From Cotesia glomerata (lineage: Eukaryota; Arthropoda; Insecta; Hymenoptera; Braconidae): a stretch of DNA of 64,000 bases. The notes beneath the pieces are model-generated. The model made no database searches, was not told the DNA's origin, and worked only from the letters and a program-made list of their open reading frames with translations. Made by a program: the position numbers and the translations under genes. The stretch spans positions 14,285,043 to 14,349,042 of the forward strand of contig NC_058166.1 of the NCBI RefSeq assembly GCF_020080835.1. The letters run 5' to 3'. Shown here one piece after another: positions 43,459-53,496 of the stretch (position 1 is the stretch's first letter; every line of letters begins with the position of its first letter).

Positions 43459-45210
43459 TGTGTAAAACCTCAATTTAAAGACAAGTATAGAAATAATTTA
43501 CTCTCAAAATTAAAGTGAAATAATTTCACTTGTGAATGTTATCAATAAACTATGACGTGATATTTAATACAGGTTACATTTTTCAATGAAACGCAATTAG
43601 TTAAATACCACTTTTCTTACGTGGTAAAACTATATTTATTAATTATAATGCATTTAAGTACTTTATAAAAACTCTTATAGAGAAGATAATATCAACTAAT
43701 TGATATAAATTATTAATTTCTGTAATAATAAAAAAAATTCTTTATTTGATTGACGACGCTTGCTTGAAACTTGAGATGGAAGTAAAGTGACGGGGAAGGC
43801 TAAATCAAAACAATGGTTGTGTTAGTTGGCTTTGTTGGCTTGACTGGTGTTTGAAACTTAGTGGCGGTAAAATTATAAATAAGCAAATTTTTTGATTGTG
43901 TAATTCTGTTATTTAATAAAATTAAGTAAATTTTTTTTACATGTAACTTCACTTTTAAAAATGTCAAAAATATTGTATTACGCAAATTTATGCGTAACAA
44001 TTTTCAATAAAAATATATTTACATTGTTATAACACTAACTTGGCAACAATCAAAACCAATTGAATACTTATAAAATTTTAACGACATATAAATGTTGATT
44101 GATAAAAATTAAACCGGATATTGAAGATGACTAACTAATTAGTAAATCTTTCTCAATTTTTTTATACTTATAAATACATTATTTTCATTCTTTTAATACT
44201 TATGTAGAAAATATATGCATGTGTGTATTTCCAGTCAATTATTTGGATGAATGCCCATAAGATCTACTGGTAAATGGAGGATTACATTGCATGTCACAAT
44301 AAATTTACTTACTCATTTCATCTGCAAAAAAATTCATTACATTAGATAAATAATAAAAATTAGAATATTCCGGTAGAAAAACAAAATTTAATCACCATTT
44401 TTAACCACTGAATATAAGAGTACCATCCACTTTTTTAAAGTTACAAATTTCTTAAAAATAATAATAATACTAATTGATGGATTTAAGTCTGTGAAAGGTC
44501 TGATACTCTGGAGTATCATCAACTTTGTCAGAGTTGAATAAATATAAAATCAGAAATATAGTCCAACAGTTCCGAAAGTTTGTAATCATAAGCAAATTTA
44601 AGTAATCTTGGAGCGGATTGGTAAGTTTGAATTTTGTGAAGGGATTGCAGATACATATCTTTAAGTTTTTCTTATTTAAGTTTGTTCAAGTTAGCAGCTT
44701 TAAATAAATTTTTTACGTTATTATTCAAGTCGTAAACTTGATTAATATTAATAAACTAAAAGATGATCATATGATCTGAATATCGCATTTTTTCGTTAAG
44801 AGTTATTAATGCAAAAATGATTATTAAAATTCTTATTTAAATTTTATTTCTTAATTTCTTTATTTTACAATGAAACAGTAAAGCTCATGATGCTAATAAC
44901 ATGCAATTATATGAATAAGAATCCATCAAGCTTCTGTAATTATGATTATTAAAAGTAAACTACATCCTGCAAGTTTTAATAAACATATCAAGGTATATAA
45001 AGGAAGCTAGATAATTACGCTTAAGTAATAAAAAATATTTAGTAGTCATAATAATAACTGAATCTATTATTTATGTAAACAACCAATTAACTGTAAAATA
45101 ATAAAAATGCATGAGTAATAAACTCCTCTTAACTTAGTAGTTTCATAAAATACTTAAACTATCATATTTAATGTCATTTAAAATGACTCGTTATATTAAA
45201 AAAAAGATTT
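43459..45210. other. Intergenic between SMYD copies A and B
   Basis: 43459-44100 is the 5' flank of copy A and is shared with copies B and C. 44380-44790 holds a BTB relic. 44790-45210 is the AT-rich 3' flank of copy B. An open frame at 43800-44000 lies in the conserved flank but differs between copies and is not called. Confidence 0.65.
44380..44790 (-). pseudogene. MATH-BTB 3'-end relic r2 (unit B)
   Basis: Includes recognisable remains of the C-terminal BACK segment: the equivalent of KLSELLDYIS-FIFI, then PEYQTF, and the ILIIIIFKKFVTLKK-like end. Frameshifts and stops interrupt it. It precedes the degenerate ANLNK/NNNVKNLFKAAN part. Confidence 0.6.
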
Positions 45211-47659
45211 TTACGAATCAATCGGTGATTGGTAACTCTCGATCCATTCGATAATGTGATACAGTAAACTTTTTCCCAGTGATATTTCTTCACAAGGATA
45301 CATATCGTAATATCCTATTAGATTGATTATTGTAAATATACGCGACATCATCTTTTTAACTTCCTCTGGAGATGTAGTGTCATAGTCATAAAAAGTTTGT
45401 TTTGAAATTCGGACAATGAACTCCGAGATAATTATTGACATATATGTTGCAATTTTTTTCGGTAATTTATTCTGTTGACGAAACAATTAATAGTTTATAA
45501 AAGAATAGGTCAAATAATTTTTCTTCAGAAAAAAAAAAAAAAAAAAAAATTTACCCTAGCTGATGGTAAAACATGTCCCGGATTCCAATTGTTGATGCAA
45601 GCATGACAATCGCACCAATAGCTTCGAATATTTTGTAATTGTTCTCTTCGTTTCGAAGTTGGCATCATATGAAATTCTTGTCCGTAAGAAATAAACAACT
45701 GATCACCTTTTTTTATAGGTTGCAGAGTTATGAATGTAGATGTATCAAGACACACGAAGTAACCCACATTAGGGTCACAACTGTGATTGTAAAGCGACTC
45801 TAACGGGTTTAACAGTACACCACAGTTAAGTAGACCTTTGTTAGTACTTGGAGCATAAATCTAAAAATTAAACAGTTTAAAATATTAGTTATATTTCAGT
45901 TTAATTGAACAGTTATAGAACTATAAAAAAATAAATAAATAATAAGTATTCAAGAAGAGGTAAAAATAAATACCGCGCATATGTTAGTACTACTTAACGC
46001 AGTATGATGGTAAAGTAATTTTCCAACAAAAACAGCATATTCATAATTTGCTAATTCATCCATATTTATCATTTTTTTTCCAAAAATATTGCTCGTCAAA
46101 GCCATGAAGTACATATATTGTAAAGTTTTGACGGCACATTGAACTTTTAACCGTGTACCCATCGGCTTCCCACATAATGGATAAATACTTGCGTATTTCT
46201 TGTCATCGTAAATACCATCTGTGAAACTTTTCATAGTAAAATCTGCAGACAAAAAAATTTTAAAGTAAGATGAGTCAAGATAAATTTATAAGTTCTTACC
46301 TTCTGTTGAATCGATCCTTTGAACATTTTCATACAAAGTTTTTACTGTTCCGAATTCTTTGATAGCTTTTATAAATAATCTCAAGCTCATAAGATTTGAA
46401 CAATCATAATCATGAACTGAGGACAGTAAACCGTGTAAAATAGAACATTCTATGTCATGGTAATCTTTCCAGGCAACATTCCGACACTCTTCACTGCAAT
46501 AAATAACGTTTGAACATTTATTGCAGGGAACAGATGACCAACAATGCTTTGAACAGTTCCAACAAAGTTTGAATCTGTATTCACTTGAAAGTACTAAGGC
46601 GTAAGCTCGTTTAACAGAAACTACTTCACCCGCCATCATGTCTCTAGTAGCTACGATATGACGTCCGAATTTTTCAGAATAGTTAATAGCGATAGCAGCT
46701 GAAGTATCTTTAATTATCGGGTTCTCATTCGGAGAAAATGGCACAAACATTCGATTATCACGTTCTTTAACTGGTTTTTTATATTTTTTTGTTTTTAACT
46801 TATCAAGATTGTCCAAAAGCTTATTTTTTTCCTTGTCGTTCATTTTCAATGCCCATTGTCTAGCTTCATTTAAAGTATCTTCAATGTCTGCTGTTGGGTT
46901 TAAAGCAAGTAAATTTTTGGCTTTCCGAGCGAACAACGAAGCCTTCATGTTATCTGGATAATTAGCTTTGAGAGCATGCTCTATGTCTTTTAAAGATTCT
47001 CCATACATTGCCGCATTCGATAAAACTATTGAACGATTTGCGAAAGCATGGGCTAATAACTTCGATCCAGGCAGTGCTAGACTCATTGCAGTATTATAAA
47101 CTTCAACTGTTTTTCCTAATGACATACTTGAAAAACCTTGTTTTGCTTTATCCAACATCCACTTAGCTTTTACATCACATTTAGGTTTTTTTAAGTCTCT
47201 TAAATTTGGCAATGCATCATGTCGTTCAACGTGCAGTTTTAAAGCGGCTCTTACAAAATCTTCATCAGTTTTAGCACCGGAAAAACGCTCAGCTGCCAAT
47301 GAGTGCATCTTCAGGTTCACAAATTTATCAATCAAATCTTGTAGAACAAAGAAAGATATAATTGATAGAAAATATTACTTGATAAAATTAACTTATTATT
47401 TACAATTATCAAATATAATGAAAAGTAGCCGACATCTAAAAATTTTCAGAATATTTTGTACTGAAAAAATAATTACAAAAAAATAAAAAAAAAAATCATT
47501 TGTAAAAAATTTTAAAAAATGTCAGCGCAATTCAAAAGAAATATTTTTTAGTTTTAATTGAATTAATGAAGCAAAAATCTAAAAATTAAAAAACGTCGAC
47601 TAACTTTAGTAATATTCAAATGTTATATTAAAAATCAGATTACCTTCAAAGAAATCCAT
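45211..47659 (-). CDS. SMYD4: SMYD4-like TPR/SET/MYND protein, copy B, 629 aa
   Basis: Exons are 47644-47659 (MDFFE plus one base), 46300-47337, 45974-46242, 45555-45860 and 45211-45471. Phases sum to 630 codons including the stop. Domain order is as in copy A: TPR-like region, SET-N with FGRHIVATRD, a MYND finger with all ligands, SET-C with NHSCDPN and ISYG, and post-SET WCDCHAC. Differences from A cluster at the ends of exon 2 (NLKMHSLAAERF at the N-terminus, DYDCSNLMSL at the C-terminus) and in exons 3-5. The exon 4 donor lies one codon later than in A (SAR before the splice). No lesion seen. The 5' flank is interrupted about 390 bp upstream of the ATG by a 2.5-kb transposon, which could affect its promoter. 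Confidence 0.9.
47412..47615. mobile_element. TTAGCCGAC-family MITE in intron 1 of SMYD copy B
   Basis: Same position and orientation as in copy A. The left end is diverged (GTAGCCGACATCTAAAAA); the right end is ACGTCGACTAACTTTAG. Confidence 0.65.
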
Positions 47660-49017
47660 TGTGTAAAACCTTAATGTAAAGACAGATATGTGAATAATTT
47701 ACTGTCAAAATTGAAGTGAAATAGTTTTACAAGTGAATGTTATCAATAAACTATGAAGTGATATTTAATGCAGGTTACATTTTTCAATGAAACGCAATTA
47801 GTTAAATACTACTTTTCTTACTAGGCGCAACTATATTTATTAATTATAATGAATTTAAGTACTTAATAAAAACTCTTATAGAGAAGATAATATCAACTAA
47901 TTGATATAAATTATTAATTTCTATAATAAAAAAAAAACTTCTTTAATCGACTGACGACGCTTGCTTGAAACTTGAGATGAAAGTAAAATAGCGATGAAGG
48001 CTAAATCAAAACAATGGTTGTGTTTGTTAGCTTTGTTGGCTTAACTGGGGTTGCAGTCAACTAGTCAGACTAACAACATTCCGAATTAATAAATTACTAG
48101 AACTTAGAAAGTAAATATAATATTAAATGTAATTTAAAATAATTAATTTTACAAATTTTAAAATTCCGAAAAATATAATCTTAAACAAAGAAAAAACTGA
48201 AGCTATATTAATAGAATCTTTCAAAGTCACTAAGTCTCAATAAATTAAAAAACATAACAACGAAAATTTATACGCCAAAATGAATGAACAGACGAACACT
48301 CATTTAGCCGAAAAATGTCAATAATTTTATAGATAAATAGATTTGTTACATTGTACAGCAGTAAGAACTGCCTTTTACAATTTTTTCATCACAATTGTAC
48401 TGCCACTCTCTATTCCACTGCGTTCGAATTTCTTTCAAATTTTCACTGCGTTCAAAGTTTCTGCCTTTCAAATTTCGCAACCTGCCCCTGATAGCTGCCA
48501 CCTTACCTATAACTTACTGTCAATCTACGTTCGCAATTTGAAGCAAACTTGACGGAAAGAGTTGGCAAAGCGAGCGATTGCCTATTAGTTACCTATAATT
48601 TACTCTGCAAATAGACGTCAAAACTTGCTGTACAAGTATTTCCGTCAAATTGTAGTAAAGTTTAAAGGAAATTTAACGACAAGTTTGATTGTTAATTTGT
48701 ATTCAAGTTGCGGCCGTAGATTTCCGTCAATTTGCTTACAACTGTTGTTGAGTGAAGAATTACCGCCAACTTGATGTATAAATTAACCGTAACTGCTGGA
48801 AGTCAACACTTACTGAGAAAGCGCTGGCTATCAGAGGCTCTTTCAACTTTTTGTAATCTCTGCGTATCTCTTACGGCTGTGGACCGACTTGTTCTTCCTG
48901 TACTGTATTTACCCTATTCCTCACCTCTTTCGAATGGCTGTTGGAATAGTGGCGATGGGGAAACCACAGAGAAAACCCAGAAAAAGCATGCCAGTACAAG
49001 TCGGCTATCGGAGCGAC

Positions 49018-49058
49018 CCCCGACGGTTGGTTTGGAACTATTCGAATAACCGTCGGGG
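49018..49058. other. GC-rich 11-bp stem hairpin inside the transposon
   Basis: CCCCGACGGTT and AACCGTCGGGG are perfect inverted copies separated by about 20 bases, in otherwise AT-rich DNA. Function unknown. Confidence 0.6.
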
Positions 49059-49997
49059 CTCGAAAGCTCGCCTCACGGCATGATGTACGAAGGAATTAAC
49101 TATATAATGACTTAAGGAGGTATGGGAGTTAAGTCGAAATAATGAAATGAATTTAAAATTTTTAGGATCGATAGAAATATATTTAATACGTGTTGTGTTA
49201 AAATTTCAGAGACCTAGGATTGATAGTTTATTTATAAAACAAAATTCAAAACAGGTCATTTAACATTGTAATGACATACCAAATCTCACACCTACTCTTG
49301 TTTTAATAAATTTCATGATGAAAAAATAATAAGAAAGCTTCGAAAAACTCATTGTAAGAAAAAAAAAATTTTCAAAAATTATTAAAAAAATAAAATTAAG
49401 TTGAGGGTACTTAGTTATAAAAATAATTGAGTTTGAAAAATCTAAATTTTAAAAAAATAGTCAGCCATAGCAAATGTGGGTTATGTTGACGGCAACGCCG
49501 TACATGGTGGGTCGCGCGGGAAATTTAAAGCTTCAATGAAATAGGTTAAAAGAAATATCAAATAGGTTAAGAAAAATATTATAAAATTGTTATTATTTAT
49601 TATAAAACATAACATAATTAAATAATCAATATTTTAATTCTTTAATATTTTGATATTTTTAATAGCATTACTTGTAAACATAATACACACGTACACATCA
49701 AAAACACGAATAGAGCAGTCAACGCATGCGCAACCGCGATAAAATTTATTGCGTTGCCAAACTTTTTAAAAAATATTTAAAATTAAAAAACTTATTATTT
49801 TATTCAAATTAAAAATAAATTATCAATTATTTGATAATAATATAGTTATTTAATGCATAAAAGATTATTCCGGCAAGCTAAATTTCATTAAATCACTAGT
49901 AAAAACTTGTTAAGTTTTCTGAAGGTACAGTCTCGAACAAAATTAATCCTTCTTAAGTCACGTACTATAGTATAGCTGTATACATGCATTGTGAGAT

Positions 49998-50058
49998 GAA
50001 ACTCAGTGAACGGACTGTACGTCCTATACTTCCTTAACCCGCTCGGCCATCCTGCCGC
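49998..50058 (-). other. tRNA-Leu/Ser-like 5' half
   Basis: On the minus strand the sequence starts GCGGCAGGATGGCCGAGCGG and continues GTTAAGG, the D-arm and A-box layout of class II (Leu/Ser) tRNAs. A following stem GGACGTACAGTCC is present, but the T-arm and the acceptor 3' strand are missing. Probably a tRNA-derived fragment rather than a gene. Confidence 0.45.
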
Positions 50059-51079
50059 TGTCAATAATTTTATATTTACATTAGAAAGTTTTTTAAATTA
50101 ATTATTTTCATTAATTTTAAATTAATTAATTTTTGAAAATTAATTTTATTTTAATTTACAAGCATGTATGGAAAACACTCAAATTTCATGACTGTAAAGG
50201 TGGACCATCTAAAAAAAATTTACAATTTTTTGGATGAGTAATTTTTGGCCGAATCATTATTCGGATTGATAAGTATTCGGATGAATATACGTCGGAACAA
50301 CCCTTTTTCGAAATCAAATTAATTTTAACTCTTGAGGAATATAAGATTTATATTTACTTTTATTCGATAACCCGGTGTTTTATAATTTACAAAATTGTTT
50401 TTCGGCTGATATTCTATTTAAGCTAATGTATTTTATAAACTTTGAATGTAGCGGAATTTTAAATTTTTTAGAGATTTAATAATTCAGAATGTTGTCGATC
50501 TGACTAGTTGACCGCAATCCCTTAACTGGTGTTAAAAGTTTAGTGGTGGCAAAATTATAAATAAGCAAATTTTATGTTTGCGTAATTCTGTTATTTAATA
50601 AAATTAAGTTGATTTTTTTTACATATAAATTCACTTTTGTAAATGTAGAAAATACTGTATGATGCGAATTTATTTGTAACAATGTCCAATAAAAACGCAT
50701 TTGTATTGTTATAACGTTAACTTGGCAATAATCAAAACTAATAGAATGCTTATAAAATTTTAACTACATCTGAATGTTGATTCATAACAATAAAACCAAG
50801 TATTAAAGTTGATTAACTATTTAGTAAATCTTACTAAATTTTTTTATACTTATAAATAATACATTATTTTTATTACTACAATGTTCATGTAGAAAAAATT
50901 TGTATGTGTGTAAGTCCAATCAATTGTTTGCATGAGTGACCATGAGATCTAGTAAATGGAGGATTACATTACATGTCACAATAAATTTTCTTAACTCATT
51001 TCATCTGTGGAAAAATCATTACATTACATAAATAATAAAAAATAGAATATTCAAGCAGAAAAACAAGATATAATTACCC

Positions 51080-51340
51080 TTTTTTAACAACTGAATATAA
51101 AAGTTTTCAACTTTGAATAAAATAAAATTGTAAATATAGTCCAATTGTTCCGAAAGATTTTAATCATAAGCAAATTTACGTAATCTTGGAGCAGATTGGT
51201 AAGTGAGAATTTGGTGAAGGGATTGCAGATACCTATCTCTAACTTCATGAAATTTCAGTGAATTAGCAGCTTTAGATAAATTTTTAGCGTTATCATCCCA
51301 GTCGTAACTTGATCAGTATAAATAAATTAAAGGATGATCA
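51080..51340 (-). pseudogene. MATH-BTB 3'-end relic r3
   Basis: Decayed BACK/BTB coding remains (equivalents of LGADWL-like QSAPRLRKFAYD, LRDRYLQSLHQIL and DNAKNLSKAANS) with frame breaks. Lies between the SMYD copy B flank and the B' remnant. Confidence 0.6.
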
Positions 51341-51790
51341 TGTTATCTGAATATCACATTTTTTTCGGTACGAGTTATTAATGCAAAAGTGATTATTAAA
51401 ATTGTAATTTCAATTTTATTTCTCAATTTTTTTGGTTAACATTGAAACAGTAAAGCTCATGATGGTCATAACATGCAATTATATGAATAAGAATCCATTG
51501 AGCTTGTGTAATTATGATTGTTAATAGTGAAATACATTTTGCAAGTTTTAATAAACATATTAAGGTTTATAAAGGCAACAATATAATTACACTTGAGTAA
51601 TGAAAAATATCTAGTAGTAATAATAATAATAATAACTATATCCATTAGGTACGTAAAGAATCAATTAACTGTGAAATAATGAAAATGCATCTGAGTAATA
51701 ATCTCTTCTTAACTTAGTAGTTTCACAAAAATACTTAAACTATCAGATTTAATGTCATTTAAAAAGACACTTAACATTAAAACCAGAATT

Positions 51791-52200
51791 TTACCGATCA
51801 ATCGGTGATTGATAACTCTCGATCCATTTGATAATGCAAAGCACTAAATTTTTTCCCTGTGATATTTCTTCACAAGGATACATTTCATAACGACCTACAA
51901 GATTGATCGTTGTAAATATACACAACATCAACTTTTTAACTTCCTCTGGAGATGTAGTGTCATAGTCATAAAAATTTTGTTCTTTAATTTGGCTAATACA
52001 CTTTAAAAAAACCAGTGACAAATTTGTTGCGATTGTTATCGGTAATTTATTCTGTTGAAAAAACAATTGATATTTTATAAAGAAATAGATCACATAATTT
52101 GTCTTAAAAATTGAAAAAAATAAAAGTCCCTTTACCAAAATTGATGGAAGAACATGCCCCGGATTCCAATTCCAATTCCCAAAAATATTGCTCGTTAACA
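51791..52200 (-). pseudogene. SMYD4-like remnant B' (exon 5 plus fused exon 3/4 fragments)
   Basis: Exon 5 (51791-52051) is open and full length, ending IESYQSPIDR. Before it come intron 4 and only the last ~12 codons of exon 4 (NWNPGHVLPS). These are joined directly to a short exon 3 piece (LTSNIFG), so most of exons 3 and 4 is deleted. Exons 1 and 2 are absent. Unrelated sequence with a plus-strand open frame abuts at about 52200. Confidence 0.85.
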
Positions 52201-52222
52201 AGGAAGGATCGTGTTTTACTTA

Positions 52223-52475
52223 ATGAAGGATCGTGTTTTTAACCTCATCTCAATAGCCCCCGAAACACAGTGCAACGTCTTGAAGGTTGAACATCTTGTT
52301 AACCATTTGAAATCATTTAGCGATGAATTAATTATTTCCTATAATACGTCATGTTCGCCGAAACGAGAATTAGTTAATAAGGTTGCAAATTCTTATTTCA
52401 ACGTGACTTCCCCCCGCGGAGATGAATTTACGTTTGTTCGTAATACTATTATTCACTATATGTTGTCAAGAAAGT
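52223..52475 (+). CDS. Unrecognised plus-strand exon-like open frame, 84 codons
   Basis: The only protein-like frame on the plus strand outside transposons. It starts at ATG 52223 (MKDRVFNLISIAPETQCNVL) and continues with balanced amino-acid composition through KRELVNKVANSYFNV and HYMLSRK. A GTAAGT donor follows at 52476. Local GC is higher than that of the flanks. A 14-base direct repeat GGATCGTGTTTTTA/GGATCGTGTTTTAC lies around the start. No family was recognised. It could be the first exon of a gene whose next exon was not found, or a fragment of a mobile element inserted into the B' remnant. The remnant's breakpoint coincides with its left edge, which favours insertion. Confidence 0.4.
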
Positions 52476-52589
52476 GTAAGTATATTTTTTTTATACATTT
52501 AAATAATTAATTTAATTCAATGATTTTTATTAATTTAAATTAGATTTCATCTGCAAAAAAAGTCATTACATTAAATAAATAATAAAAAA

Positions 52590-52970
52590 TAGAATATTCA
52601 AGTAAAAAAATTAAATATAATCACCATTTTTAACCCACTGAGTATAAGAGTAACATTGACTTTTAAACTTACAAATTTCTTAAAAATAAAAATTCCAATT
52701 GATGAATTTGAGTCTATGAAGGTCTGATATTCTGGAGTATTAATAACTTCGTCAGCTTTAGAATCAATAAAATTATAAATATAGTCCAATAGTTTCGAAC
52801 GATTGTAATTACAAGCAAATTTAAGTAATCTCGCAGCGAATTGGTAAGTTTGAATTTTGTGCAGGGATTGCAATCCAGATACATTTGATTGTATGCAGAT
52901 ACATTTCTCTAAGTTTAGTAAAAATAAACTAAAAGATGATCATATGATGTGAATATCGCATTTTTTACGA
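52590..52970 (-). pseudogene. MATH-BTB 3'-end relic r4
   Basis: The best-preserved relic. An open frame on the minus strand (52873-52598) reads LQSLHKIQTYQFAARLLKF, LLDYIYNFIDSKADEVINTP and FIFKKFVSLK, which is the BACK-like C-terminus of the MATH-BTB family. The BTB core and MATH domain are absent. Confidence 0.7.
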
Positions 52971-53171
52971 TGAGAGTTATCAATGGACAAGTGAATATTA
53001 AAATTTTAATTTCAATTTTATTTCTTAATTTCTTTGTTTTACATTGAAACGGTAAAGATCATGATGGTTATGAGATGAAATTATATGAATATGAATCCGT
53101 CAAGCTTGTATAATTATAATTATCAATAGTTAAAAAAATTTTTCAAGTATTAATAAACATATTAAGGTATA

Positions 53172-53252
53172 ATGAGTGTTTTTTCATGCCGTCTAGGTCA
53201 AATAACTAGTCAAATAACATTATATATATACAATTCGGTCATGAAAACACCT
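53172..53252. mobile_element. Small MITE in the 3' flank of SMYD copy C
   Basis: GTGTTTTTTCATGCCG on the left and CGGTCATGAAAACACC on the right are inverted. The sequence CATATTAAGGTAT occurs on both sides (about 53157 and 53265) and once in the corresponding flank of the other copies, which is consistent with an insertion. Confidence 0.55.
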
Positions 53253-53496
53253 TTAGTAATTTAATCATATTAAGGTATATAGAGGAAGCCAGATAATCAC
53301 GCTTGAGTAATAAAAAAATATCTAGTAGTCATAATAATCACTAAGTCCATTAGTTATGTAAAGAAAAAATTAACTGTAAAATAATGAAAATTTATCTGAG
53401 TAATAAACTCTTCTTAACTTAGTAGTTTCACAAAAATACTTAAACTATGATATTTGATGTTATTTAAAATGATTCTAAATATTAAAAAACAGATTT

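Larger units (their letters stand above)
48049..50521. mobile_element. 2.5-kb transposon with ~40-bp TIRs and TTAACTGG target duplication
   Basis: Left end contains GTCAACTAGTCAGA and ACAACATTC; the right end is the inverse (GAATGTTGTCGATCTGACTA, then GTTGACCGCAATCCC). The direct repeat TTAACTGG lies at 48041-48048 and 50522-50529. The same flank of copies A and C has (T/C)T(G/T)ACTGGTGTT without any insert. The 8-bp duplication suggests the hAT superfamily. The interior shows no recognisable transposase. It includes a GC-richer stretch at 48940-49085 with overlapping open frames of unknown identity, and a tRNA-like piece at 50000-50058. Confidence 0.85.
47660..51790. other. Intergenic between SMYD copy B and the B' remnant
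   Basis: The copy B 5' flank (47660-48048) is split by the transposon at 48049-50521 and resumes at 50522-50830. A BTB relic follows at 51080-51340, then the AT-rich 3' flank of the B' remnant. Confidence 0.65.

Noticed and set aside
43800..44000. 66-codon minus-strand open frame in the SMYD 5' flank
   Set aside because: The flank is conserved in copies B and C, but the frame is not kept open with the same codons, so it is not under coding constraint.
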